Of a stretch of DNA of 64,000 nt, positions 9,701 to 17,355 are shown piece after piece. The DNA is from Actinomadura oligospora ATCC 43269. GTDB lineage: Bacteria; Actinomycetota; Actinomycetes; Streptosporangiales; Streptosporangiaceae. The DNA is taken from positions 62,001 to 126,000 of the forward strand of contig NZ_KI912411.1 in NCBI RefSeq assembly GCF_000518265.1. Reading direction: 5' to 3'. Each line of letters opens with the position of its first letter. Within the stretch, counting starts at the first letter, position 1. The position numbers were made by a program, and so were the translations under genes. Under the pieces are notes generated by a model. The model saw only the letters and a program-made list of their open reading frames with translations, made no database searches and had not been told where the DNA came from.

Positions 9701-10746
9701 CGTCCGCGATGGGACTGGAACACCCGGTGCTGCTCGGCCGACGACAGCCGCGCGTACAGCGGCAGCACCTCGTGGTGGCCGCGCTTGTTGGCCAGGTGCT
9801 TGGTGAGGGCGTCGGCGGTGTCGCGGATCTCGCGCTCGCCGGACAGGAAGACCAGGACGTCGCCAGGGGCCTCGCGCTCCAGCTCGTCCACGGCGTCCAC
9901 GATCGCCTGGATCTGGTCGCGGTCGGGGTCGGCGGACGGGTCGTCGGGGTCGGTGACGGGCCGGTAGCGGACCTCGACGGGGTAGGTCCGGCCGGACACC
10001 TCCACGATCGGGGCGTCGTCGAAGTGCCGGGAGAACCGCTCGGGGTCGATCGTCGCCGAGGTGATGATCACCTTGAGGTCGGGCCGCTTCGGCAGGATCT
10101 CCCGGAGGTAGCCGAGCAGGAAGTCGATGTTGAGGCTGCGCTCGTGCGCCTCGTCGATGATCAGCGTGTCGTACTGGCGGAGCAGCCGGTCGGTCTGGAT
10201 CTCGGCGAGCAGGATGCCGTCGGTCATCAGCTTGACCAGCGTGTCGTCGCTCGACCGGTCGGTGAACCGGATCTTGTACCCGACCGCCTCGCCCAGCTCG
10301 GTGCCGAGTTCCTCGGCGATGCGGTCGGCGACCGTGCGGGCGGCCAGACGACGCGGCTGGGTGTGGCCGATCGAGCCGAGCACGCCCCGGCCGAGCTCCA
10401 GGCAGATCTTGGGGATCTGGGTGGTCTTGCCGGACCCGGTCTCGCCCGCGACGATCACGACCTGGTGGTCGCGGATCGCGGCGGCGATGTCGTCCTTCTT
10501 CTGCGAGACCGGCAGCTCGGCGGGGTAGGTGACCGCCGGGACGGCGGCGCGGCGGCGCTCCACCCGGCCCGCGGCGGCCTCGACCTCGGCGGCGATCTCG
10601 GCGGCCACGCGGTCGCGCCGGTCCGCGTCCCGCATCTTGACCGTGCCCTCGATCCGGCGGCGGAGCCGCTGCCGATCGCGCGGCATCAGCTCGGGCAGGC
10701 GCGCGCGCAACTCGGCGAGCGGCGAACTCACAGGCGTCGTCCTCAT
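6787..10746 (-). CDS. hrpA: ATP-dependent RNA helicase HrpA
   Basis: A 1319-residue DEAH-box helicase, close to the length of E. coli HrpA. Walker A GETGSGKT is at residues 101-108, the DEAH box at 198-201, and the SAT motif shortly after (ITSATIDPERF). Motif VI-like QRKGRCGRVSEG is present, followed by HA2/OB-fold regions and the long C-terminal DUF3418 region specific to HrpA. In other bacteria HrpA unwinds RNA and helps rescue stalled ribosomes. ATG10746 is the first start of the frame. The gene stands alone, convergent with the ABC operon and divergent from the kinase gene. Confidence 0.95.
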   Translation of the reverse strand: MRTTPVSSPLAELRARLPELMPRDRQRLRRRIEGTVKMRDADRRDRVAAEIAAEVEAAAGRVERRRAAVPAVTYPAELPVSQKKDDIAAAIRDHQVVIVAGETGSGKTTQIPKICLELGRGVLGSIGHTQPRRLAARTVADRIAEELGTELGEAVGYKIRFTDRSSDDTLVKLMTDGILLAEIQTDRLLRQYDTLIIDEAHERSLNIDFLLGYLREILPKRPDLKVIITSATIDPERFSRHFDDAPIVEVSGRTYPVEVRYRPVTDPDDPSADPDRDQIQAIVDAVDELEREAPGDVLVFLSGEREIRDTADALTKHLANKRGHHEVLPLYARLSSAEQHRVFQSHRGRRIVLATNVAETSLTVPGIKYVVDPGTARISRYSHRLKVQRLPIEPVSQASANQRKGRCGRVSEGICVRLYSEEDFESRPEFTDPEILRTNLASVILQMTALGLGDIAAFPFVEPPDRRNVKAGVDLLHELGAIDPDEKDPKKRLTALGRRLAQLPVDPRLGRMVLEADKNGCVREVLIIAAALSIQDPRERPAENQQAADEKHRRFADPTSDFLAYLNLWNHLREQQKELSGSAFRRTCKNDFLHFLRIREWQDLHTQLKQVAKSLGVTLNSTDAAPERIHVSLLSGLLSHIGLQDTDKKEEGGPRRRAQQEYLGARNAKFAIFPGSSLFKKPPRWVMSAELVETSRLWARVNAKIEPEWIEPLAGHLVKRQYSEPHWSKKQAAVMAYEKVTLYGVPIVAQRNVNYGRIDPELSRELFIRHALVEGDWETHHRFFHENRALLEEVEELEHRARRRDILVDDETLFDFYDERVPEDVVSGRHFDTWWKKARHTEPDRLSFEKSMLINQTADAVTEADYPDHWQQGPLRLKLTYQFEPGTDADGVTVHVPVQILNQVKPDGFDWQVPGLRGELVTELIRSLPKQLRVNFVPAPDFARRVLERVSPRTEPLLDALERELTQMTSVPVVREAWDLSRLSSHLRITFRVVDERRRAIEESTDLDALKRKLSGKVRGTLSKAASKEGIEKEGLTSWTLGELPRTYERKQAGYEVKAFPALTDEGESAAVRMYETEAEQRRAMWNGTRRLILLNVQSPAKQIQGRLGNQAKLALSHNPHGSVAKLFDDCVSAAVDRLMADAGGPAWDEAGYQRLFDLVRADLYDTTATIVGHVERVLATAHQLDRSLRGSTSLTLVHALTEIRDHLAALLGPGFVTATGAQRLPDLLRYVRSMQVRVDKLPENPGRDRMLANQVQVLEQEYGNLLRRLPPGRREDDAVTQIRWMLEEYRVSLFAQQLGTRFPVSDKRIRKAMAQIQP

Positions 10747-10938
10747 AATCGAACAGCAAGAATACGGACCGGGGGCACCGTAACCGGCCCGGCCCCCGAC
10801 GGCGAATCATTTTCCGGCCCGATCAGGTGCAACGTCCACGCAGGTCGCCGCATTCCGGACCGGGACGTACGCCCCGATAACCATCATCATCGCCGAGGCC
10901 CTGCCATGTGGCGCGGGTAACGCTCATGATGAGGGGTC

Positions 10939-12384
10939 ATGGAGACTCCTCCGTCGGCCGGCCGGTACCGGATCGACCGGCTCCTCGGGTCCGGCGCGTT
11001 CGCCGTGGTGTACCTCGGTCACGACGCCGAGCTGAACGCGCCGGTGGCGATCAAGGTCCTGGCCGAGCACTGGGCCCGCCGGGAGGACGTCCGGGAGCGG
11101 TTCGTCCAGGAGGCGCGGCTGCTGCGCCGGGTGGACTCGCACCGGCTCGTCCAGGTGTTCGACATCGGCGCGCTGCCCGACGGCCGTCCCTACTTCGTGA
11201 TGACCTACGCCGACCGGGGCACGGTCGAGGACCGGCTCGCGGCCGGGCCACTGCCGGTGGGCGAGGCGCTGCGGCTGGCCCGCGAGGTCGCGCGCGCCCT
11301 CGCCGACCTGCACGAGGCGGGCATCGTGCACCGGGACGTCAAACCGTCCAACGTCCTGCTGCACTCGGGGGCGGGCCGGGATGAGCGGGTGATGATCTCC
11401 GATCTCGGCATCGCCCGGACCGGCGACCGCCTGTCCAGCCTCACCCTGCCCGCCGGGTCGCCCGGCTACATGGCCCCCGAGCAGGCCGTGATCGACGGCG
11501 CTCCCGACCACCGCGCGGACGTCTTCGGCCTCGGCGCGCTGACCTACCACCTGCTGACCGGCGAGCCGCCGCGCGAGGACCCGCCGTCGCCCGGCTCGCT
11601 GCGTCCGGGCGTCCCGCCGTCGGTGGACGCGGTGGTCCTGCGCGCCCTCTCCCCGGACCGGAACCGGCGCTGGGCGTCGGCCGTGGAGTTCGAGGAGGCG
11701 CTGTCCCGGACGACCAGCAGGATCGACACCGATCCGCTGCCGGACTCCCGTCCGCGCCGATTCCGGCGACACCGGCGCCGCCGGATCCTGCTGGCCGCCG
11801 CCGCGCTCGCACTGGCCGCGGCGGGGGGAACGGGGACGCTCCTGGTGGTGAACGACGGGGGCACCCTCGGGCTCGCCCACCACACCGGCGGCAACGACGC
11901 GGGGCCGGGCGATCCGAACGGCCGGTGGCTGCGCACCGACCGCGACATCCCGGCGCAGTACCGGAGGCTGATCGTCCGGGCGGGGACGTGGTGCCAGCTC
12001 AAGGGGCTCAGCCCGGCGCTCATCGCGGCGATGCTGAAGGTCGAGAGCGGCTTCGACCCGAACCTGTCGGACCCGGTGAAGGACGAGTACGGCATAGCCC
12101 GCTGGACGCCGCACGTCCTGACCGCCTGGCAGCCGGGCGGCCTGAACAACCCCGAGCCGCGCCTGGACGACATCACCCCGGACCTGTCCATCCCCGCGAT
12201 GGGCAGGTTCCTCTGCTACTGGGGCAAGGACCTCACGAACGTCCCCGGCGACCCGGCCCAGAACCTCGCCGCCACCTACCGCACGTCCTCAAAACGCGTC
12301 GTCGCCGCCAAAGGCCCACCACCCAAGTACCGCACCTACTGCACCCAGGTCGCCCGCTACGTCGCCTACTACCGGCCGTCCTGA
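10939..12384 (+). CDS. Membrane Ser/Thr protein kinase fused to an SLT (lytic transglycosylase-like) domain
   Basis: A 481-residue protein. Residues 1-265 are a Hanks-type kinase with a GSGAFAVVY glycine loop, Lys39 (VAIK), HRD Asp133 with Asn138, DLG Asp155 and an APEQ motif, so it looks active. A basic RRHRRRR stretch precedes one membrane helix (about 281-305). The external C-terminal part (about 330-480) resembles soluble lytic transglycosylases: LKGLSPALIAAMLKVESGFDP has the catalytic-type Glu at about 368, followed by YGIARWTP in place of the usual GLMQ. An inside-kinase, outside-SLT layout suggests cell-wall sensing or remodelling, in place of the PASTA repeats of PknB. A GGGG-containing ribosome-binding site precedes ATG10939. 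Confidence 0.85.
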   Translation: METPPSAGRYRIDRLLGSGAFAVVYLGHDAELNAPVAIKVLAEHWARREDVRERFVQEARLLRRVDSHRLVQVFDIGALPDGRPYFVMTYADRGTVEDRLAAGPLPVGEALRLAREVARALADLHEAGIVHRDVKPSNVLLHSGAGRDERVMISDLGIARTGDRLSSLTLPAGSPGYMAPEQAVIDGAPDHRADVFGLGALTYHLLTGEPPREDPPSPGSLRPGVPPSVDAVVLRALSPDRNRRWASAVEFEEALSRTTSRIDTDPLPDSRPRRFRRHRRRRILLAAAALALAAAGGTGTLLVVNDGGTLGLAHHTGGNDAGPGDPNGRWLRTDRDIPAQYRRLIVRAGTWCQLKGLSPALIAAMLKVESGFDPNLSDPVKDEYGIARWTPHVLTAWQPGGLNNPEPRLDDITPDLSIPAMGRFLCYWGKDLTNVPGDPAQNLAATYRTSSKRVVAAKGPPPKYRTYCTQVARYVAYYRPS

Positions 12385-12442
12385 GCAGGGTGGGGCTGAA
12401 TGATCTGGCCTGCGGTCGCGCAGCGTGCCGATCCGCGGGTTG

Positions 12443-13234
12443 TCAGAGGTGGCGGAGGGTGTAGTCGGGGTTCGCGTAGGTGCCGCCTTGGACGTTGGGG
12501 GCGGCGGTGTTGGGCTCTTCGGGGAGTTGGGAGGCGTGGGTTTCTGCGTCGTCTTCGGGGACGTAGCCGAGGGTGGCGGCGGCTTTGAGGTCCCAGAAGC
12601 GGCGTTTGTTGGCTGAGACGGCGTAGACGCTGGTGAAGTCGATGTCGGGGGCGGTGAGGGCGGCGCGGACGAAGCCGAGGCAGTCGCGGTGGCTGAGCCA
12701 GGTGGCGAGATGCCGGTGCTCGGTGGGGGCGTCCTCGAAGCTGCCGATGCGCAGACACACCACCGACAGGCCGAACTTGTCGGCGTACAGCCGTCCGAGG
12801 GCTTCGACCGCCACCTTGCTCACTCCGTAGAGGCCGTCCGGGCGGGGTGGCATGTCGGGGGTGACGGTGGTGGAGACCGGATAGAAACCGGTGAGGCGGT
12901 TGCTGCTGGCCAGCACGACGCGTTTCACGCCGTTGCGGCGTGCGGCCTCCAGGACGTTGAGCGTTCCCATGACGTTGCCGTCCAGCAGCTCCGGCAGGGG
13001 TGCTTCGTCCGCGACGCCGCCCAGGTGCACGACGGCGTCCGCGCCCTCCAGCGCGGCCGTGAGGGCCTCGGCGTCGCGGAGGTCGAGTTGGCGCGTGTCC
13101 TCGGTCGGGGACTGCGCGGTGAGGCCCACGCGATCGACCAGCACCAGGCGTTCCGCCTCGTCTCGCAGGCCGGCGCGCAGCACCGACCCGATGCGTCCGG
13201 CAGCGCCGGTGATCACCACGGTCCCGAGAGTCAT
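12443..13234 (-). CDS. NAD-dependent epimerase/dehydratase, uronate dehydrogenase-like
   Basis: An extended SDR of 263 residues with the Rossmann motif TGAAGRIG near the N-terminus and the catalytic YGVSK. The middle and end read like uronate dehydrogenases: SSNRLTGFYP, LCVVCLRIGSFEDAP-like and LATWLSHRDC motifs, and a C-terminal ANKRRFWDLKAAATLGYVPEDDAE. Uronate dehydrogenase oxidises D-glucuronate or D-galacturonate to the aldarate lactone with NAD. ATG13234 begins the Rossmann strand directly; GTG13252 is an alternative. It converges on the kinase gene and shows no link to the steroid genes. Confidence 0.65.
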   Translation of the reverse strand: MTLGTVVITGAAGRIGSVLRAGLRDEAERLVLVDRVGLTAQSPTEDTRQLDLRDAEALTAALEGADAVVHLGGVADEAPLPELLDGNVMGTLNVLEAARRNGVKRVVLASSNRLTGFYPVSTTVTPDMPPRPDGLYGVSKVAVEALGRLYADKFGLSVVCLRIGSFEDAPTEHRHLATWLSHRDCLGFVRAALTAPDIDFTSVYAVSANKRRFWDLKAAATLGYVPEDDAETHASQLPEEPNTAAPNVQGGTYANPDYTLRHL

Positions 13235-13264
13235 GCGGCCATGATGCCGCACAGCACCGACACG

Positions 13265-14173
13265 TCAGGACGCGCCGTAGACGGGTTCGGGGGTGGGGGC
13301 CTGGGCCAGCAGGACGGTGACGGCCTCGCCGATCTCGGACGGGTTCCAGCGGGTGCCCTTGTCGATGGACGGGCCGTGGCGGAAGGCGTCCATGACGCAG
13401 ATCCGGCCGCCCTCGGCCTCGAAGACGCGGCCGGTGACGGCGCGGGACTCGGTCGAGCCGAGCCAGACGACGAGGGGGGAGACGTTGTCGGGGGCCATGG
13501 TGTCGAACTCGCCTTCGGCGGGCCTGGCCATGGCCTGGGCGAAGACCTTCTCGGTCATGCGCGTGCGGGCGGCGGGGGCGATCGCGTTGACGGTCACGCC
13601 GTAGCGGCCGAGTTCGGCGGACGCGACGAGGGTGAGGCCGACGACGCCCGCCTTGGCGGCCGAGTAGTTGCCCTGGCCGACGCTGCCGAGCAGGCCCGCG
13701 CCGGAGGAGGTGTTGATGACGCGGGCGTCGACCGGGTTTCCGGCCTTGCTCTGCGCGCGCCAGTGCAGGCCCGCGTGCTTGAGCGGCAGGAAGTGGCCCT
13801 TGAGGTGGACGCGGACGACGGCGTCCCACTCGTCCTCGGAGAGGTTGACCAGCATGCGGTCGCGGACGAAGCCCGCGTTGTTGACCAGGACGTCCAGGCC
13901 GCCGAAGGTGTCGACGGCGAGGGCGACCAGGGCCTTCGCGCCGTCGTCGGTGGCGATGTCGTGGGGGCTGGCGACGGCCTGCCCGCCCATCTTCTCGATC
14001 TCGGCGACGACGTCCTGGGCGGGGCCGGAGGCGGCGTCGCCGGTGCCGTCGCGGGCCACGCCGAGGTCGTTGACGACGACCTTCGCGCCCTGCCGGGCGA
14101 ACTCCAGGGCGTGGGCGCGGCCGAGCCCGCGCCCAGCGCCGGTGACGATGACGACGCGGTCCTTGCAGATCAT
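13265..14173 (-). CDS. SDR oxidoreductase of the HIP (steroid C/D-ring) cluster, Rv3548c-like
   Basis: A classical SDR of 302 residues: TGAGRGLGRAHA cofactor motif at residues 10-21, NNAG, and a YSAAK active site, with the NDLG segment typical of 17-beta-HSD4-type dehydrogenases that act on acyl-CoAs. Its position beside a second SDR gene and the divergent echA20-ipdABC genes matches Rv3548c of M. tuberculosis. Its exact step in the pathway is not established. It follows the next SDR gene by 10 bp in the same direction, so the two form an operon, probably driven from the KstR2-controlled divergent promoter. Confidence 0.8.
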   Translation of the reverse strand: MICKDRVVIVTGAGRGLGRAHALEFARQGAKVVVNDLGVARDGTGDAASGPAQDVVAEIEKMGGQAVASPHDIATDDGAKALVALAVDTFGGLDVLVNNAGFVRDRMLVNLSEDEWDAVVRVHLKGHFLPLKHAGLHWRAQSKAGNPVDARVINTSSGAGLLGSVGQGNYSAAKAGVVGLTLVASAELGRYGVTVNAIAPAARTRMTEKVFAQAMARPAEGEFDTMAPDNVSPLVVWLGSTESRAVTGRVFEAEGGRICVMDAFRHGPSIDKGTRWNPSEIGEAVTVLLAQAPTPEPVYGAS

Positions 14174-14183
14174 CGGGACTCCC

Positions 14184-14951
14184 TCAGTCGCGGTTCACGG
14201 TGGCGGCGTCCAGGAAGGCGGGGCGCTCTCCCCCGCCGTGCAGCAGCAGGGACGACCCGCTGACGTAGCCCGCGAGCGGCGAGGCGAGGAACACGCAGGC
14301 CGCGCCGACGTCGGCGGGATCGGCGAGGCGGCCGAGCGGGACGGTCCCGGCGACGGCGGCGACGCCGTCCTCGCCGCCGTAGTGCAGGTGGGAGCTCTCG
14401 GTGCGGACCATCCCGAGCGTGACGGTGTTGACCCTGATCTCGGGCGCCCACTCGACGGCGAGGCTGGTCGCGAGGCTGGCCAGGCCCGCCTTGGCGGCGC
14501 CGTAGGCGGCGGTGCCCGGGGACGGGCGGACGCCGCTGACACTGCCGATCATGATGATCGAGCCGCCCCCGGTCATGCGGGGGCGGACGGCCCGGGACAT
14601 GACGAGGGCCGAGATCAGGTTCAACTCGATGATCTTGATGTGGCGTCGCACGTCGCCGTCGGCCACGGGCTGGAACGGGGTGCCGCCCGCGTTGTTGACC
14701 AGCACGTCGACGCGGTCCAGGCCGTCGGCGAAGGCCTGGGCGGCGTCGGGGTCGCGGACGTCCAGGGCGGCGAAGCGGGCCTTTCGGCCGTCCACCTCGG
14801 GGAGTTCGTCCGGTTCGTGGCGGGCGACGGCGACGACGTCCGCGCCCGCGGCGAGGAACGCGCGGGTGATGCCGAGGCCGACGCCCCGCACGCCGCCGGT
14901 GACCACGGCCGTCCGGCCGGTGAGGTCGAGTTGCGGTCGCTCCTGCGGCAT
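14184..14951 (-). CDS. SDR oxidoreductase of the HIP cluster, Rv3549c-like
   Basis: A classical SDR of 255 residues with TGGVRGVGLGI near residue 17, NNAGG, a catalytic Tyr in AAYGAAKAG, and a C-terminal SGSSLLLHGGG. ATG14951 starts just before the Rossmann strand; the longer open frame upstream runs across the divergent promoter and into echA20. It is the first gene of a leftward two-SDR operon. The same order (SDR, SDR, then divergent echA20) occurs at Rv3549c-Rv3550 in M. tuberculosis, which supports a role in steroid-ring acyl-CoA catabolism. Exact substrate unknown. Confidence 0.8.
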   Translation of the reverse strand: MPQERPQLDLTGRTAVVTGGVRGVGLGITRAFLAAGADVVAVARHEPDELPEVDGRKARFAALDVRDPDAAQAFADGLDRVDVLVNNAGGTPFQPVADGDVRRHIKIIELNLISALVMSRAVRPRMTGGGSIIMIGSVSGVRPSPGTAAYGAAKAGLASLATSLAVEWAPEIRVNTVTLGMVRTESSHLHYGGEDGVAAVAGTVPLGRLADPADVGAACVFLASPLAGYVSGSSLLLHGGGERPAFLDAATVNRD

Positions 14952-14984
14952 TGCGTCCTCCCCGGGGTGGCCTCTACGGTCAGT

Positions 14985-15004
14985 TCTAACAAATGTTTGG
15001 TGGA
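14985..15004. promoter_or_regulatory. Candidate KstR2 operator in the SDR/echA20 divergent promoter
   Basis: The site TCTAACAAATGTTTGGTGGA is an imperfect palindrome of form TCTAnCAA-N4-TTGnTRGA. It contains the KstR2 core AnCAA-N4-TTGnT known from mycobacteria and rhodococci. It lies 10 nt before the echA20 start and overlaps the likely ribosome-binding region. A near-identical site occurs at 30115-30134. Confidence 0.7.
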
Positions 15005-15014
15005 AAGGTAGCGC

Positions 15015-15764
15015 ATGGGAGTCTCCACCACGACCCACGAGTCCGGGGTGGCCGAGATCGTCGTCGCCGCGCCGCCGGTGAACGCGCTGACGGTGGCGGG
15101 CTGGCACGAGCTGGCGGACGCGCTGCTGGCGGCCGGGCGCGACCCCCGGGTCGGCGCGGTGGTGCTGCGCGCCGAGGGCCGCGGCTTCAACGCCGGTGTC
15201 GACATCAAGGAGATGCAGCGGACGGACGGCCACACCGCGCTGGTGGGGGCGAACCGGGGCTGCTTCGCGGCGTTCGCGGCCGTCTACGACTGCGAGGTGC
15301 CGGTCGTGGCGGCCGTCCACGGGTACTGCCTGGGCGGCGGGATCGGGCTGGCGGGCAACGCCGACGTCGTCGTGGCGTCCGAGGACGCCTACTTCGGGCT
15401 GCCCGAGGTCGACCGGGGCGCGCTCGGCGCGGCGACCCACCTGGCCCGGCTCGTCCCGCAGCACCTCATGCGGGCGATGGTCTACACGTGCCGCAACGTG
15501 ACCGCGGACGAGCTGCACCGGCACGGTTCGGTGCTGGAGGTCGTCCCGCCGGAGGAGCTGCGCGGCGCGGCGATGCGGGTCGCCGAGAACATCGCGGCCA
15601 AGGACCGGTACGTCATCCGGCGCGCCAAGGAGTCGCTGAACGGGATCGACCCGGTCGACGTGAAGCGGTCCTACCGGTTCGAGCAGGGCTTCACGTTCGA
15701 GCTGAACCTCGTCGGCGCGGGCGACCGGGCACGTGACGACTTCGTGGCGAAGGGGGCAGGCTGA
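15015..15764 (+). CDS. echA20: EchA20-type (7aS)-7a-methyl-1,5-dioxo-indene carboxyl-CoA ring hydrolase
   Basis: A crotonase-fold protein of 249 residues, with the oxyanion-hole region GRGFNAGVDIKEM near residue 55 and a second glycine region HGYCLGGGIGLAGNAD. In M. tuberculosis EchA20 hydrolyses the D ring of the HIP-derived HIEC-CoA intermediate, a hydrolase role rather than hydration. The assignment rests on its place directly before ipdA-ipdB-ipdC. ATG15015 has GGAAAGG 6 nt upstream, and its stop overlaps the ipdA start (TGATG), giving a translationally coupled operon. Confidence 0.85.
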   Translation: MGVSTTTHESGVAEIVVAAPPVNALTVAGWHELADALLAAGRDPRVGAVVLRAEGRGFNAGVDIKEMQRTDGHTALVGANRGCFAAFAAVYDCEVPVVAAVHGYCLGGGIGLAGNADVVVASEDAYFGLPEVDRGALGAATHLARLVPQHLMRAMVYTCRNVTADELHRHGSVLEVVPPEELRGAAMRVAENIAAKDRYVIRRAKESLNGIDPVDVKRSYRFEQGFTFELNLVGAGDRARDDFVAKGAG

Positions 15765-16627
15765 TGGGCTCCAAGGTGATGTCGATCGACGAGGTCCTCG
15801 GGTCGCTGTCGGACGGGATGACGGTCGGGATCGGCGGCTGGGGGTCGCGGCGCAAGCCGATGGCGCTGGTGCGCGCGATCTGCCGCTCGTCCCTGCGCGA
15901 CCTGACCGTGGTGTCCTACGGCGGCCCGGACGTGGGCCTGCTGTGCGCGGCGGGGAAGGTCCGGCGGCTGGTCACGGCGTTCGTCACGCTCGACACGATC
16001 CCGCTGGAGCCGCACTTCCGCGCGGCCCGGCAGGACGGCGCGATCGAGCTGACCGAGTACGACGAGGGCATGTTCATGTTCGGCCTGTACGCGGCGGCGC
16101 ACGGGCTGCCGTTCCTGCCGACCCCGGCAGGGCTCGGCTCGGACGTCATGCGCGTGAACCCGTCGCTCAGGACCGTCCGGTCGCCGTACGGGGACGAGGA
16201 GCTGGTCGCGGTCCCGGCGCTGACGATGGACGTCGCGCTGGTCCACATGAACCGGGCCGACGCGCGCGGCAACGCTCAGTACCTCGGCCCCGACCCGTAC
16301 ATGGACGACCTGTTCGTCAAGGCCGCCGGGGCGTCGTACGTGTCGTGCGAGCGGCTCGTCGACACCTCCGACCTGCTGAAGGAGGGCCCGCTCCAGTCGC
16401 TGCTGATCAGCCGGGCGCACGTCGCGGGCGTCGTGGAGACGCCGAACGGCGCGCACTTCACCACCTGCGAGCCCGACCACGGACGCGACGAGGCGTTCCA
16501 GAGGCTGTACGCGAAGTCGGCCGCCGATCCGGACGGGTGGACGGCGTTCCGGGAGCGGTTCCTGTCCGGTGACGAGGCCGCCTACCAGGACGCGGTCAGG
16601 GCTTTCCGAGAGGAGTCTTCCCGATGA
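15764..16627 (+). CDS. ipdA: COCHEA-CoA hydrolase subunit IpdA (family I CoA-transferase fold)
   Basis: A CoA-transferase family I alpha-type protein of 287 residues: GMTVGIGGWGSRRKPMALV near residue 20 holds the CoA-binding glycine motif, and a C-terminal half follows with NRADARGNAQYLG. In M. tuberculosis and Rhodococcus, IpdA and IpdB together hydrolyse the last steroid ring (COCHEA-CoA) by a retro-Claisen-like reaction and have lost transferase activity. It overlaps echA20 upstream and ipdB downstream (ATGA), consistent with a strict two-subunit complex. Confidence 0.88.
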   Translation: MGSKVMSIDEVLGSLSDGMTVGIGGWGSRRKPMALVRAICRSSLRDLTVVSYGGPDVGLLCAAGKVRRLVTAFVTLDTIPLEPHFRAARQDGAIELTEYDEGMFMFGLYAAAHGLPFLPTPAGLGSDVMRVNPSLRTVRSPYGDEELVAVPALTMDVALVHMNRADARGNAQYLGPDPYMDDLFVKAAGASYVSCERLVDTSDLLKEGPLQSLLISRAHVAGVVETPNGAHFTTCEPDHGRDEAFQRLYAKSAADPDGWTAFRERFLSGDEAAYQDAVRAFREESSR

Positions 16628-17355
16628 CGGACGCTTCGCGCGCCGAGGTGTGCGCCGTGGCCTGCGCCGAGTTGTTCCGCGGGGACGGTGAGATCGTGGC
16701 GGCGGCGGTCGCCGGGTTCGTCCCGATGCTCGGCTCGAGGCTGGCCCGCGCGACGTTCGAGCCCGACCTCCTGACCACCGACGGCGGACCGGTGCTGTCG
16801 GCCGGGCCGACGCCGCTCGGGTCGTCGGCGACGGAGATCGAGGGCTGGCTGACGTTCCGCGACCATCTGTGGCTCGTGCTGAACGGGCGGCGGCACGTGG
16901 TGATGGGCCCGAGCCAGATCGACCTGTTCGGCAACATGAACATCTCCGCGATCGGCGACTGGGCGAGGCCGTCGCGGCAGCTGCTCGGGTCGCGCGGCGG
17001 GCCCGGCAACACGCGGCTGAATCCGACGAGCTACTGGGTGCCGAGGCACTCGACGCGGGTGTTCACCGAGAAGGTCGACTTCGTGAGCGGCGTCGGCTGG
17101 GATCGCGGCGCGCACGAGGTCCGCGCGGTGGTGACCAACCTGGGCGTGCTCGACTTCGCGACGCCGGACCGCCGGATGCGGCTGCGGACCGTCCACCCGG
17201 GCGTGCGCGTGGACGAGGTGGCGGCGGCGACCGGGTTCGAGCTCGCGATCCCGGACGAGGTGCCGGAGACGCGCCTCCCGACCCCCGAGGAGCTGCGCAT
17301 CATGCGCGAGGTGCTGGACCCGAAGGGCCTGCGCGACCGCGAGGTCCCGGCGTGA
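16624..17355 (+). CDS. ipdB: COCHEA-CoA hydrolase subunit IpdB
   Basis: A beta-type CoA-transferase-fold subunit of 243 residues, partner of IpdA. Recognisable parts are CAVACAELFRGDGEIV at the N-terminus, a middle DLFGNMNISAIGDW segment typical of this subunit, and a C-terminal RTVHPGVRVDEVAAATGFEL shared with beta subunits of CoA-transferases. Start ATG16624 overlaps the ipdA stop, and its own stop overlaps the GTG start of ipdC, so the order ipdA-ipdB-ipdC is fully coupled. The same order and size range are seen in Rv3551-Rv3553. Confidence 0.88.
   Translation: MTDASRAEVCAVACAELFRGDGEIVAAAVAGFVPMLGSRLARATFEPDLLTTDGGPVLSAGPTPLGSSATEIEGWLTFRDHLWLVLNGRRHVVMGPSQIDLFGNMNISAIGDWARPSRQLLGSRGGPGNTRLNPTSYWVPRHSTRVFTEKVDFVSGVGWDRGAHEVRAVVTNLGVLDFATPDRRMRLRTVHPGVRVDEVAAATGFELAIPDEVPETRLPTPEELRIMREVLDPKGLRDREVPA

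Noticed and set aside
7126-10920. Several long plus-strand frames opposite hrpA
   Set aside because: All are antisense readings of well-conserved helicase motifs and have biased Gly/Val/Asp/Leu composition.
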